The notes: generated by a model from the sequence alone, not told the origin. Shown: positions 38,636-51,188, counted from the stretch's first letter. The stretch is 64,000 bases of DNA from Moringa oleifera (GCA_021397835.1 JAJFZO010000168.1:1116001-1180000), one strand, 5' to 3'. A program made the numbers and translations.

Positions 38636-40017
38636 GTTTGTATGCATATATGTGTATCTATAAATGTTATTCAGCAGTTTGCAATTGATGTGTGATTCTG
38701 TCATTCTTTTCATCAATTCTTGCTTCTCCAATGTTAAACTACTGCTTGTAAGTTTGTTCATGTGTTGTTCTTTCTCTTCTTGTTTATCTACTCCTAAGTT
38801 GGTCACACCAGGTAAGGACCACTAATTTTTTTCCATTTTGTGTCTTTGTTAACAAGCACTCATGTATGCTTTCACTTGTTTTCTTCAGGAGGCTTACAAA
38901 AAGAGTAACAATTGGTTGCCTCCACCATGGGCAATTGCGGCCATGATTGTCCTTGGATTTAATGAATTCATGCTTCTTTTAAAGTAATTATGCTTGATTC
39001 TTGTACAATTCATCAAAATTTGGAAGTCATTATATCTCTAGTTTTTCACCTCTCCAGTTACTAATTGTGCTCATCCGTCTTTTTTCTTGTGCTGATGGAA
39101 CAGGAATCCTCTTTATCTGATGGTTTTATTCATCATTTATTTACTTTCAAAAGCCTTGTGGGTACAGTTGGATATAGCAGGGGAATTTCAACATGGGACT
39201 GTGAGTATGAAATTAAAAACACTAGTATTGTCCACATTCACACATATTTTCACATGGAAGTATGAGAAAGTTTCCAGATCTTGCAAGCATGTGTGATATT
39301 TATATATGTGCTCAGAATAGGTCCGAAGACTCCATTGTCTTTAGTGTTTGTCAAATTTTGGTCATGCTAATAATTTTGTAAATTTAAGTGAAACTTGTTG
39401 CTAAATTACATTTTTTGTTCACTGCTCCTGGCTTCATGTTTGTCTGAATCATCCCTTGATAAGTATGGCTTTGGAGTGTTCTGAATTTATTTTTACTGTC
39501 TCAAAATTTACTGCTTTCCAATAGGTTTTGGCCCCGCACTCATTTGGTTTGTAGTTCCTGTTTTAGATATGAGATTTGTAACTATAGCACTCTTTATAGA
39601 ATACAGGAGCTGAAATGAGCTAACACAACTTGCTTTGAAAAAGAGAAATAGCATACGTAATAAACTGGCTGTCCTTTATCAATAAAGCTTTGCTATCTAA
39701 TTGTCTATTTGCTGGGTTGATAGGTTGCTGGGTTGATCTCCATTTCATCAAAGTTCCTTCCGACTATCATGAACCTTTTAAAGCGACTTGCAGAAGAGGC
39801 ACAAGGGCATGCAACTCATGAAACCCCACGGCCACCGCAGTCTCTGGCTTCGCAGAGTTTCAGGAATCAAACTCAGCCAAAACCAGTATCCTCAAGCTCA
39901 ATACCTGAGTCATCTGTCTCATCAAATATTTCATCCTCTGATGGTGATGTTGAATACTCAAGCCCTATGTTGGTGCAGAGGCGAAGTGTGAAAGTTCAGG
40001 AGGCAGAACTTTCTTAA
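23453..40017 (+). CDS. RHD3: RHD3-family dynamin-like GTPase (ER membrane fusion), 22 exons
   Basis: Plant relative of yeast Sey1 and animal atlastin; the family fuses ER tubules using GTP. Exons: 23453-23609, 24988-25054, 25251-25353, 28464-28534, 29820-29883, 29964-30029, 30126-30173, 30268-30330, 30467-30523, 30740-30898, 30982-31050, 31136-31227, 31668-31746, 34238-34403, 36728-36852, 36963-37225, 37312-37408, 37494-37665, 37932-38035, 38889-38983, 39104-39200, 39724-40017. All introns are GT-AG and the sum is 2508 nt (835 aa), without a frame break. Visible are the P-loop GPQSSGKS (48-55), DLEG (98-101) and the RD of VIRD (172-173). A helical middle domain follows. A two-pass membrane hairpin spans about 688-705 and 708-728. 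Next is an amphipathic segment ([19 protein letters not shown]) and a Ser-rich tail facing the cytosol. A second in-frame ATG (23462, GCCATGG) has a strong context and would give 832 aa. Arabidopsis RHD3 is close to this length. RHD3 itself cannot be told from RHD3-like paralogues here. Confidence 0.93.
25077..25192 (+). repeat. 58-bp tandem duplication in intron 2
   Basis: Copies 25077-25134 and 25135-25192 differ by a single base (ttttgacagg against ttttggcagg). They lie 22 bases after the intron 2 donor and do not touch either splice site. The near identity implies a recent event. Confidence 0.95.
25866..28245 (-). mobile_element. Ty1/copia retrotransposon D inside intron 3, with both LTRs
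   Basis: An old copia element sits antisense in the RHD3-like gene's third intron. LTR-like direct repeats are at about 25866-26052 and 28040-28245. They share tttaaacactggcct and tgattg..aaa.at..acagagact segments, plus aactaat.gat.aa and tttgg/aaaacagaatct. They are clearly diverged. Coding remains between them are antisense to the host gene: the start of the reverse transcriptase ([12 protein letters not shown], about 27355), its C-terminal part (26793-26536, [19 protein letters not shown]) and RNase H (26310-26062, [18 protein letters not shown]). Gag, protease and integrase are mostly missing. It accounts for most of the 3110-bp intron. Confidence 0.75.
26062..27465 (-). pseudogene. copia D reverse transcriptase / RNase H remains
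   Basis: Three open blocks of copia polymerase separated by stops. The RNase H block keeps the copia signature CSDNKATI and HFIKEKID with the terminal KLGMF. The YVDD catalytic segment is recognisable only on the complement of about 26975-27000 (reading IVYVNNIVL), where both catalytic Asp residues are changed to Asn. The enzyme is dead. Confidence 0.7.
33131..33179 (+). other. Candidate cassette exon in intron 13
   Basis: 49 bases with a pyrimidine-rich run and AG before (gtctgtgcctgcttgttcgttag) and a good donor after (gatg|gtaagc). Its reading continues open from exon 13. Because 49 is not a multiple of 3, inclusion would shift the frame and reach a TAG at 34282-34284 in exon 14. There is no evidence of use. 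It may be chance. Confidence 0.25.
35356..35500 (+). repeat. Diverged ~75-bp tandem duplication in intron 14
   Basis: Two imperfect copies (about 35356-35431 and 35433-35500). Each has a purine run (agaagagagagag) followed by a ..tccttcatttga(g/c)ttcc.aa.agcct segment. Confidence 0.6.
38461..38640. repeat. (AT)n and (CA)n microsatellites in intron 19
   Basis: An (at)n tract near 38470-38488 and a (ca)n(ta)n compound repeat near 38600-38636. Both are intronic and should be length-variable. Confidence 0.85.
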
Positions 40018-40330
40018 TGATAACTAACCTGTGTAAAATATGTATCAAAAGTTGGCATAATTACTCTCTTTTTTCATGTATTATTTTGCCTTTCAGGTGG
40101 GGAGAGAGAGAAGCCTTTTCCGACTTTTCTTTTTACTTCTGTGACGGGAAAAAATTATAGGCTGGATGAGATGTTTGGCTGTATTCTGGGTAGGATTACA
40201 GTTACATCAGAATTGCGGGGAAAATCTTTACGTTAACAATTATGGTGATAATATCAATTGTAGGCCCTTTAAGTTTTGAGCAAAAGTTCTACTGTTTTAT
40301 GAAATATTGTAAATGCTTTGTCAGTGATGA
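40018..40330 (+). other. Probable 3' untranslated region of the RHD3-like gene
   Basis: Sequence after the TAA stop (40015-40017). No canonical AATAAA was found close by. T-rich and TTGT/TGTA-rich segments (about 40260-40325) could serve as plant polyadenylation signals. The end is a guess. Confidence 0.35.
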
Positions 40331-41575
40331 TGTTTCATGGTATGGAGATTGGACTTAAGCCTCCAATCCACAAACCCAAACCTCGGGTGCTAAATAGAAA
40401 TAGAAATTTGACAGCAGAGAAATAGGGGCAGGGTATCATATTCCTAAAGAGGAATTTGCACAACCTATGTTGATCCAGCAATCAGGAAATAAGAGTATGG
40501 GTTGGATTTAATTTGGATTTGTTTTATGCTCGGTTGTCCAACTCTCTAATACTAGATTTAAAGTTAGGTTTTAAGTCAACCTTCTTAACCAGTTTATTAG
40601 AATTGGTAATCATAACAATACAAAACAAAGAGGTAAAAGGAACTTAAAATTTGATGTTTAATCCGAGTTAAAATCATATATTGTTGTCTAATAACTAAAC
40701 AAATTTTAAATTTCAGAGCATATTTTAAATAAATTTTATTGTATTAATTTAAATTTAAATAAATTTTCAATTCACATAATTTATAAGATGTTTATTTCAA
40801 CCAAGAGTATGACAATATTATAAAATTTTTATTAGTATGAAACAATATAATATAATATCACTTGCTTTCTCACATGCATTTTCTTTAATTGGAATGTTGA
40901 AATTGCAACTCAAAACATCGCTAAATTCGGTGTCTGGGTACCGTATTAACTTTACCCTCTATAATTTTTTTTTTTCATATTTAATTTGCATTTATTAATG
41001 TTCCAAATTTCTAAAAGAAATAAACATCACTGTTATAAAAAAAATACTGAATGAAGATTTTTGTATTCTTTTCTGTTTTGGTAACAACATTTTACCTCTT
41101 TTTTGTATTTAGTTTCACTCAACAAGGGTAGGCAGGTTTTACTTGTGAAAATTGTGGAGAATTGTTTTTGGAAACTCTTTGAATTTGTTACTAAAAAAAC
41201 TATCAAGTTTCAAAGAAACTCCTTTAATTAATTTAATAATGAGTTCATCAGTAGTGGAGATTACTTCGATTCAACAATAATAAGTATTTTAGCTCAGCTT
41301 CTTGATAAGAGATTGGTAGGCGGTCTCGAGCAAGTGACCATAAAGCAAGAGCTTATGGTGAGACCAGAGAGCAGAAAATTGGAAGTAGGTAGAGAACAAG
41401 GAATTTCACTTTTTGAACTGGATATTGGTTTCTGCGCAGTAAAAAGAAAGTAAGGAATGTGTTCTCCTTTGGAAATCTCTCTGATGCTTTTAGTATTTTA
41501 ATAAGATGTTCGATAAGACAAAGCAATATTAAGAATTTTTTAGAGATTTCAGACTTTATCTTTTTACACCGAAGG
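40331..41575. other. Intergenic sequence
   Basis: No gene was recognised. A short interrupted inverted repeat (ggtctc..accataa / ttatggt.gagacc) lies at about 41322-41366. The sequence is otherwise AT-rich. Confidence 0.35.
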
Positions 41576-42079
41576 TTTTTTTTTTTTTTAAATAACTTTT
41601 CAGCTTTTATGATTGGTAAAAAAGAAATTACTTTGTTTTGAATGGATAACTTCCTTGTTTGATGGCAATTACAACAGAGTTAAAAACTCATTTGCTACGG
41701 TTTTTATGATCCAATCTTGATTTTGAAGGAATTATTTCCTTTTGAAGACACAACTTCTTTTGCTTTATGATATAATAGAGTTAATTGAAAGTATCATTTC
41801 ATTTTAAAATTAAAAATTTTTATTAACATTTTCGTCTTTTGAGCATCTCCCATTGTATGCCCCTACCCATATCCATGGTCAATTTTTTATTTAGGTCTAG
41901 GACGTCGGAGAGTTTACGGGATTATACCCTTTGAATGTTGGTCTTTGGGTATTAGTTTTTGGATTTTGGTGTTTGCTTGACAATAAGAGTACTTTTTTCT
42001 TGAATTCATTTGCCTTTTTATCTCAATAATAGTTTATTGTGACCAAGAGATTTTAGTGATTATAAGAGGACTTTGTATT

Positions 42080-45000
42080 TCGTTCATAAAGAGTCAAGAT
42101 ATGGCAGTCGAGTGGCACGATGTTCACCCATTTCAATGACGACCATATTCAAGTGGACACTTTGGATAATTTGTGTGCAAACGTGTTGGCAGTGCTGAAA
42201 ATGTGTTGGAAGAAACAGTGGTCAAATCATGAGGCTAGGGATACTATGTTTATACAGACACTACCCTACTGGCTTGTAGATGCTCAGTCTTGCTGTATCT
42301 CCTCTATAACTAAGAGAATCATTTTCGATTTGTATGTTCCTAGAGGCATAATGGTTAGCCAACTCTAGACCGTATTGGATAGATGATAACTCACATTGCA
42401 TGGGAAGGAGATCCTGGATGCCTTGGTCATTGCACAGAATAATACCGTGCCAATGAAATCCATGGCCACAACCCCGAGTTTGGTTATGCTGCCAATAGTA
42501 GTGAATGAGGCATCAGTTTTCACTTTAATTACCCCAGCTGGTGGTGGTGTCCATTGCTCTATTGGCGCTGCTACTTAGGGTGCAAGCTTGGAATTTGTGC
42601 TGCTTCAACCTTCATTTTAGCTTCCTTAACTATACTGAGGGGTTTAAGTTGCATGCGAAATCATGGTATGCCCTGTTTATATTGAACCATAATCCCTTGC
42701 ACACTGTTAGGAAAATCTTGTAGAGGTCCATGGGAGACATGTACTCAGTTATTGACTCCCATGATAGTTCGCCCTACCGTTGGGTAGAAAAGAACATACT
42801 TAGGCCTTCCTTGAGTTCTTTCCAAACCCTCTGGCTAAAGATGCAATTGAAGAAAACATGGTGCGAAGTTTCCGACGGATACCCCCAAATGCAACATGAG
42901 TTTTGCAGTACCATTCCTCGAGTGCTTAACTTATCCATAGTAGGAACAATATCTTGGAAAAGTGGCCAGGCGAAATTCTAAACTTTGGGTGGAACCCTAG
43001 CTTTCCATAGCATGTTCCATGTTCGCATGCGTGCATGGGGTGGTGGGATCTCTTTCTCTAGGATCTTTTGGACTATATAGTACCCAGATTTAACCGTATT
43101 ATCTTTTGCTATCCTCTACTCAGATGAATCTGTCTACCATAAGGATTTGCATAATGGGATGGATAGGATTGCCACATAACCATTGGCTGTGAATAACTCT
43201 CTGAACTTTGTGTCCCACTATTGATGAGAATCAGTGTTAATGAGGTTTGATACCAATTGGTTGTATACCGGTGAATATATTGACTAGAAAGATGGGGCTT
43301 GCTGGGAACCATTTATTAGTCCATACCTCAATCTTCTGGCCATTGCCTAACCTCCATCTAGAACCTTGTTGGATCATCGATCTTCCTATAAGCAGGCTGT
43401 GCCATGCATAGGAACCTGTTGGCTTCTTCTGGACTGTTTGAGGATTGGAAGCTGGGGACTACTTGGCCTTAAGAACCTTGTAAAAAGGGTATCCTCATTT
43501 TCCATTACTCTTCGCAATTGCTTTCCCAGTGAAGCACTGTTGAAGGCTTCTAGATCCCGAAATCTGGGTCCACCGTCCTATTTGGATATACAGAGTTGAT
43601 CCCAGGTTTTCCAATGTATCTTCTTTTGTGGTCCCATATCTGCCCAACAAAAATCTGCCACAATCATTCTGAGGGTATGAGTCAAGGATTTGGGCAGCAT
43701 AAAGCAGCTCCTAATGTAGGATGGTATTGCCTGGCAACTGCTTTTGATTAATACTTCTCTTTCCGCCTGTGAGAGAAGTCTGCTTTGCTAAGCAATCAAT
43801 TTGGATCGAAGACGATCTTTGATTATATCCAGTTCTCGTTTCTTACTTCCTCCCCATGAGTGAAGGGAAACCCAGGTAGGAGTCCCCAGCCATGGATCTC
43901 TCCACTCCTAGCAGTGCCGTCAAAGACACCTGATTTTCCTCCTGTACAATGGCGCTAAACGTCACTTCCGAGTTTGCCAGGTAAGTTTAGGGCCATACCC
44001 GGGCAGTTGCAACCCTATGCAATGTTCCTCCGTTAGCTGTCATAGGTAAGAGAGCTGAGAGGCCCTCCTTGCATAAGAGAAATAGACTAGGTGATAAGGG
44101 GTCTCCCAGCCGCAGGCCACGTGAAGGATTTATCATCCCAAACTGACGCCCAATCAGTACAATGGAGTAGGATACAGATTGTACACAGTTCATGAAAAAG
44201 GTAACCCATTTTTCTCAGAAACTGATAACTCTACTTACGGAGGCTAGGTATTCCTATTCCACCCTGCCGTAGGCTTTACTCATGTCAAATTTTAGAGCAA
44301 GTTATCTTTCAGATCTTTTCATCCTTTTCTTCATTTTATGTAGTGTCTCCTAAGCTACCGAGACATCATCAAACATCATCAAGCCTCTGGTGAAGGCTGA
44401 CTGAGTTTTACCCATAATAATAAAGGGTAGTAACTCCTTTATGCGCGCGGTTGGCGAGAGCCTCGGAATCGAGTTTGTAGATCAACATTACAAAGGCTAA
44501 TAGGACGAAAGTCCCTAGGTGTTTTAGGGTCCTTGACCTTTGGAATTAATACAATGTTGGCGTGATTCAAATCACGCATGCAAACTTTCAAAATGCCTAA
44601 CACCATGGCTTAGGTGATCTTCAATTTTATACTTCAAATTTAACATTAATTTAGTAATAAAATTATTTTAATATATTTTAATATTAAATTTTTTTATTTT
44701 CATCTCATTTACACTAAATTAATGTTATAATATTATTTTAATCGTTAATATATTGTTATATTTATTATATTATGCTATCAACTAAAATAAATTTTATTTT
44801 TATTATATTTATGCAAAGTTTAAATTATATAATAAATTATAAATTATTATAATTTTTTATATATTTTTAAATAATAATTTTGATATTGTATATAATGATA
44901 TTATTAATTAAATAAAATATTATTATTAATAATTTAAATTAAATAAAATTATATATTGAATATTGATTATATTTTGAAGATTTTGATGATATATTTTCAA

Positions 45001-46265
45001 TGGTATATTTTTTTAATAATATAATATATTTATTAAATTATTCATCAAAGATATATTTGATTCAAAAACTTAAAAAAAGTAACATAAAAAAATTGAAAAG
45101 TACATTTGATGTAGCTGATTTGGTACAGTACTGTAGCTGCACCAAATTGTCGATTGATATTTATCGTTTCATTGGAGATCATACTAGCAGAATTTTAACA
45201 CTAAAATGACGTTTTACCATCTTCATTGGAGATGGCTTTAGTCATGGGCACCCACAAGATGTCAGTATTCTTGAAAGTATAATGCATTATAGCCGTCAAG
45301 ACCGGGTGTTGTATTGGGCTCCATTTGCTTTATAGCAGTGAGAACTTCATGGACAATATAACCATGATCCATTTTTCAATTCATCACTTCGAGAATTCTA
45401 CTGGATATTGTTTTGTTCCATTGGCATTGTCATGGTGAAGAATTCTTTAAAATACTCTAAGAAAACCTCTTTAACATGCTCTTCTGTTTGCTGCTAAACT
45501 CCTTCCTTATTTTTGATTCAGAGTACCCTATTTCGGTTTCTTCTTTTGAAAGTTGTAGAATGAAAGAATTTAGTGTTTCTGTTACCTTCTCTAAGCCATT
45601 AGTTATGAGATCTTTGCCGCCAAAGGATTTCTTCTTAATAGAGCAGTTGTTTAGTTGTGTTTTGCATACTTCCATTACCACTTAAGAATGCCTTTATTCT
45701 CAATCTCTCAAGAGATGTCCCAATTCTCTTTATAGGACAGCTATTTGATGTAGGATATTAGCTAAAACCTCTTTATTCCAAGTGGTTAGGGTGTGTTTAT
45801 AATTTTTGCCCTTTTGATGGATCTCAGCCATAGAACTGACCCCTTTTTTACCCCAACTAGATGCTATCACGTTGTCATAGTCAAGATGAGAGGTCTACAC
45901 ATTTTCAAAAACGAAATCTTCTCCATTTAGGTTTCAGATGGGTAAAATGATTAGTGAAAAACAAAGGCAAGAGATGTTAAAGCCAAAAGACTAGTCACAT
46001 GCATTATGGAATAGGGCCATCAACTCACTGTTGGTCTACTTTTGCTTGTCTCTCCTTGATCCTCTTGACCACGTGAACCGAGAATCGAAGAATGGCACCT
46101 CTTAGAAACTACAATATGTAACTACCTCATTAAAGTTATCTAGCTGTCTTCGGTGTCGAGTAGGGCCTCCTTGCTTTTCCTCCATGGATAATATTACATT
46201 AGAGTCTCCCACACATAACTACATGAGGGTTGAGAAAGAATGCAATCTTCTAAGTAGATGCTAAT
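42080..46265 (-). pseudogene. LINE ORF2: endonuclease C-terminus, reverse transcriptase, RNase H
   Basis: Minus-strand blocks: EKQGGPTRHRRQLDNFNEV (endonuclease, about 46190), VLTAIKQMEPNTTPGLDGYN (reverse transcriptase start, about 45310), IPKVKDPKTPRDFRPISLCN (about 44530) and INPSRGLRLGDPLSPSLFLL (about 44110). These continue with GSRWRLGNGQKIEVWTNKWF (about 43350), an HHVFFNC zinc-like site (about 42880), GVIKVKTDASFTTIGS (RNase H, about 42530) and ANTFAHKLSKVSTW (about 42160). The segment that should carry the catalytic FADD box, between about 44000 and 43960, is missing. This copy cannot reverse transcribe. Confidence 0.8.
44617..45233. mobile_element. 617-bp non-autonomous DNA transposon (MITE) inside the LINE
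   Basis: AT-rich insertion interrupting the LINE reverse transcriptase. Its ends are short inverted repeats, atcttcaat on the plus strand at 44617 and atctccaat on the minus strand at 45233. They are flanked by ggcttaggt (44608-44616) and ggctttagt (45234-45242), a 9-bp target duplication with two differences. Removing the element and one flank joins the LINE reading as TKAMVLGILKVCMRDLNH. A 9-bp duplication suggests a Mutator-type mobiliser. There is no coding sequence. Confidence 0.65.
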
Positions 46266-46788
46266 GGTGGAGATGGTTCTTAACAAAAAGATAAACAAAA
46301 AAATGTACAAATTTCTTCAAGATGTGAGGATTACATTAAACTTTAGGTTTAATTTGTATTCATTAATTTCAATCTTACTAGATGTAAGAGGATAACAATA
46401 AATTTTTTGTAAGATATATCGAAGATCCTTAACACGATTTGCATACCCGTAATCAAGTCTAACATCAATGGTATTTTACAAAAAGATAAATTTCTCAATT
46501 TTTTTGGTGTAGAAAAAAAGGAAGAAATTGATTTAGAAGTATAAGACTTCTCAATTTTGTACTTTTCAAATTATGTCAATTTGCATAATGAATAGTTTTA
46601 TTTATAGACTTTTTCATGTATTAGAAACATCCTTTCATGAAGAGATATAACCTTTAGTGAATGCATCTTTTGATGAAGAGATACATATGTTCTTGAAAAA
46701 ACATGCTCAAATGGAAATGTATGATTGTTTAAAAGGACACAATACTTGGAAGGATTTTTAAGACTTCTCATTTTGCAAATCCCTTATA
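46265..46788 (-). repeat. 3' LTR of copia E
   Basis: About 520 bp aligning along its whole length with 51189-51693. Shared landmarks include gatggttct.taacaaaaagataaac, tagatg.aa.aggataaca.taaat and gatttagaagta.aagac. Divergence is visible by eye every few bases, so the insertion is not recent. The outer TG is mutated to TA here. Confidence 0.85.
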
Positions 46789-46999
46789 ATCTCCCACCAT
46801 TTTCAAGACACAGGTTTTCAAATAAAGGTATCTTGCGATTTAAACCTTTACTTTAGTAAGTAATGGTTTTCACTTATTCTAGATAAAGTGATAGATAAGC
46901 TTTGAACCAAATATTCATTAGAACAAGTACGCAAAGCTTACACATGAAATCTTGATACCATTGAATTTCTTAATAAAATGACATTTTTAATATGGCCTT

Positions 47000-49900
47000 G
47001 TGTCTTATATCTATTTCATGAGAGCTTTAAGAATCAAGCTCGTTAACTCCAAGAAGCGACCCTAATTCACTCTCGTATAGCTAAACTCTATCGAAATGTC
47101 TTCATAATAAGCATTTTAGCACATACATGCTTTAGGTTCATTAAGAGCAAAAGCTCAACTTTATTTCTTTATTCATTTATTATCAAAATAATTTCTTCCT
47201 TGAGATGTATCTATTGTCAAGTACTTGTAATCACTTTGATAGTGTACTTTCACCATTGAACTCAAGACTTAATGCTACTTAAGTGTGAATTGAGTTTCCA
47301 CCATTGGTGATCATTTAAGATATAGGGTTGAATCTCATCCTTAATGATGTCTTCCACACCATATCCCTTGTCAATCCTTTCATCAAGGATCTACAAGATT
47401 TTATTCTGTTCTTATAAAAATTATGGATATTACTCCATTTGCAATTAAATCCTTCACATAGTTATGCCTTAGCCTAATATGCCTAGACTTTCCATTATAT
47501 ATCTGGCTATATGCCTTTGAAAATGTTGAGTGGCTATCACAATGTATGGATATTGGTACCATTGGTTTTGTATCTCATACAGTAAATTTCTAAGCCATTC
47601 TACCTCTTCGTTTCTCGCAGCCAATGCTACAAATTTTACAACCATGATGGAGTCGAAAATGCAAGTTTATTTCTTAAAGCCTCAAGAGATAACACCTACA
47701 CTAAGAGTAAAGGTCTAATCACTGGTTGAAGCCTGACTTTTTATATAAGTTACCTAATTGGCATCTGTGTATCCTTCCAACATCGAGAGATACCATTATA
47801 GTTTTAAAGTATAATTCATTATTTCCCTTTAAGCATTTTAATTCTCTCCAGACAGTATGCCAATAGTCCTTACTTGACTTGCTTGCATACCAAATCAGTC
47901 TACCTACAAGATATGCAATGTCTCGTTGGGTACATGTCATAACATATATTAAACATCTAATTACTTTTGAATATTCAAAGTATGCTACTGCACTACGTTT
48001 ATTTGGTACTAAACTATTATTTTGGTCAAATGGAGTCGTAACTGGCTAACAATCGCGTTGATTAATTTTTTTAATATATTTTCCATATAGTAAAATTGAG
48101 ATAAACCTATACTCTCACCATCTCTTGTTATTTTGATTCCTAGAATTACATCAGCTACCCCTAAGTCTTTTATATCAAAATTTTTAGACAAGAAACTCTT
48201 AGTATGTTATACCTTATCTAGATCAATTCCAAATATTAACATGTCATCTAATCATAAACAAATTATGATACCCTTTCTATTATGGAACTTACTATACATA
48301 AACTTAATAGATTCATTTATTTTATATTCATTTGTAAGAACAACTTAATCAAACTTTTGAAGTCATGGCGTAACAACTTGCTTTAATCCATATAAGGACA
48401 TTTTCAACTTACACACTTTCTTTTCTTGATCATTAACGGATTGTGTCATATACACCTCTTCCTCTAATTCTCTATTTAAAGGTTTCACATTCATTTGATA
48501 AATAACAAACTTATAGATGAAAGCAAGTGCTAATAGTACTCTTATTCTAGCAATTCTTACCACAGATGCATATGTAATCAAAATAGTCAATATTTTATTT
48601 TTGTGTAAATGTCTTAGCTATTAGTCTTGCTTTAAATTTACCAATGGTACCATCTATTTTTTATTTTCCTTTTAAAAATCCATTTACACCTAACGAGCTC
48701 GAAACTAGGTGGGAGACCTACTAATTTCCATATCTGATTCCCCATTATTAAGTCCATTTCCTCTTGTATAGGTTCTTTCCAAAAAGTAGCATCTCAAACT
48801 TTATTACCTCTTCAAATGTTTCTAGATCACTTTCTGTATTATAGCAAATTAGAGCATAACTTTTTATGGATTCTTTTGCCCCTTTTACTAAGAACATAAA
48901 GAAATTTGGTCCATAAGTTTTTTTATCTGTTAGCTTTCTGACTTCTTCTAAGTTATGAGTGTTTCAATGTACCTTTATTAGATATATTATTTTTTAGATA
49001 ATGTGTATTAGAATGGATTGAGTTAAATTTAATTTTTTGAAAAATTACATTTCTAGACTCATTATATTTACAAAACATGAGTCATTAGATTCAATAACCA
49101 TGAATCTTTATGGTTTGCTATTTTCAGCGTAGGCAAGAACACATATTGAAATCTTCTTTTTCCTAACTTCTTTCTTTTTGGTTCAGGCACCTTGACTATT
49201 GCCTTACAGCCCTAAACTTTAAAATAGTTAAGGTTGGGCTTTCTTTTCTTCCAAAGTTTATAGGGGGTTATTTTGTTCCTTTAGTTTGGAACTTTATTTA
49301 AAATATAACAAATCGTTAACATCGTTTCTCCCGAATAACATTTTGCTAAACCTAAATAGAATAACATTGGCATTTACAATTTCTTCTAATACACTATTTT
49401 TCCTTTCAGTTATACCATTTTGTTATGGAGAATAAAGTACACTTCTTTCAATGAACTATTCAAGTAGACTCAAAATAACTAGGATTATAAAATTCTTGAC
49501 CTCTGTCGCTCCTTAAGCATTTAATAAATGTCGCATGTTGAAGTTTAACTTCAGTTTAAATATCTTAAATTTATCTAAGACTTCATCTTTTGAGTACATT
49601 AAATATAATAGCAATACCTAGTGCAATCATCTATGAATTTCACAAAATATTGTTTACCACCTATGGTGCGCCAACTATGTAAATCACATACATCAAAATG
49701 AATTACGTCCAACACTTTAGAACTTTTTTCAACTCCTACAAAAAGAAGCCTAGTTATTTTAGTTAACATATAAGTTGTACATGCATCCAAATTTTTGTTT
49801 GTCTTAAGAATCAAACTTAACTTTATCATTTCATCGATATTCCTCAAATTAACATGCCCTAAATGAATATGCTATAAATCAAAGGACTCAATAATATAAG

Positions 49901-51130
49901 CAGAAGTAGTAGTATTATTATTAACTACATTTAGTTTGAATCTATGCTCACATAAATATCCCTTCCCTACAAATATTCCTCCTATAAAGAGAATAAACTT
50001 GTCTCCTTCAAATGTAGACTTAAACCTACACTCATTAAGTAAAGGTATAGAAATTAAGTTCTTTCTAACTTTTAGTATAATATATATTGGTAAGAGTAAG
50101 TATTTTTCGAGAACTGAATTCTAATTTTGCCGTCCCTTTGCCTTTGACTTGGATAGTGGATAAATTTCTCATATATAGAACAACTACATCTTTTTCATCA
50201 ATTATCTTGAAGAGATCCTTATTCCTACATGCAAGGCGAGTTGCACCAAAGTCTATCCACCATGTTCTAACATCTTCAATCATTTTGACCTTGAAAATGA
50301 CTGCAACAAGGTCGTCTTTTTGTTGCGTTATAATCCTTCTCTTTATTTTTCTTCTTTAGAAAATGACATTCACTCTTGAAATGTCTAGGTTTGCCACAAT
50401 GGAAACAATTACCTTTCTTTTTCTTCCTTTTGTAATCATTCTTATTGTTGCTATCATGAGATTTACCAAAATTGCGATTTGTTTTCTTTAAGAACTTATT
50501 GGGTTTACATTCCTTCATCACATAAACTTTCTCATGAGGAAAGTGTTCCTTAGTATCATCTTGTTTACAATATTCTTCTTCAAGTCAAAGGTGATTAACC
50601 AGTATGCATAATAGTGTCATCCTTCTTATGTTTCAGACTTCTTTTAAAATCTTTTCATGAAGGAGGAAGTTTACTAATCATTGAGAAGACAATAATAGTT
50701 TCATCCATATGCATCTTATGTTGTTTGTAATTCTTGAGAATTCATTCAATTTCATGCATTTGTTCCATGACAAGCCTACCATCAGTCATCTTATAATTAT
50801 TGCACTGATGAACAAGAAACTTCTTACTTACTGTGTCTTTAGACATGTATCTTTCCTCAAGTTTCTCCCATAGTTCTTTTGTGGATCCCACATTCTAATT
50901 CATATACGCATCATACATGCCATTTAGGATGTGTCCTATTTAATGTAGTCATTAAAGTCCCTTTTGTATTTTTCACGAATTTCAGCAATGGTCTCGCCTT
51001 CCTATCTTCTGGCCTTATTGTGTTAGAACGTACACCGCTTTCAATGTTGTTAGAAATAAACACATCTTCTTTTGGCATCGTAGGAAGTTGGCACCATCGA
51101 ACCTCTCAAGTTTGACAATGTCGAAAGTCA
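47000..51130 (-). pseudogene. copia E gag-pol remains
   Basis: Minus-strand open blocks: gag region (51130-50530), zinc knuckle CFHCGKPRHFKSEC (about 50405) and protease WWIDFGATRL (about 50255, where DFGA replaces DSGA). Integrase is at about 49847-49599 (VIHFDVCDLHSWRTIGGKQY, FIDDCTRYCY). Reverse transcriptase starts near 48590 (NDQEKKVCKLKMSLYGLKQV), followed by the connection region 48191-48009 (KNFDIKDLGVADVILGIKI). Then TQRDIAYLVGRLIWYAS (about 47930) and RNase H remains to about 47000. Multiple stops and shifts. Confidence 0.75.
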
Positions 51131-51188
51131 CCTCTCTCAATGTTACAGAAGCCACTATTATAAAATATTATTTGAACCTAAATATTAT

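Noticed and set aside
38408..38806. 132-codon minus-strand open frame with many Tyr, Ile and Val-Cys repeats
   Set aside because: It is produced by the (AT)n and (CA)n microsatellites in intron 19.
42120..42981. Several plus-strand open frames of 60-83 codons
   Set aside because: They are the opposite strand of the LINE RNase H and zinc-like region and match no family.
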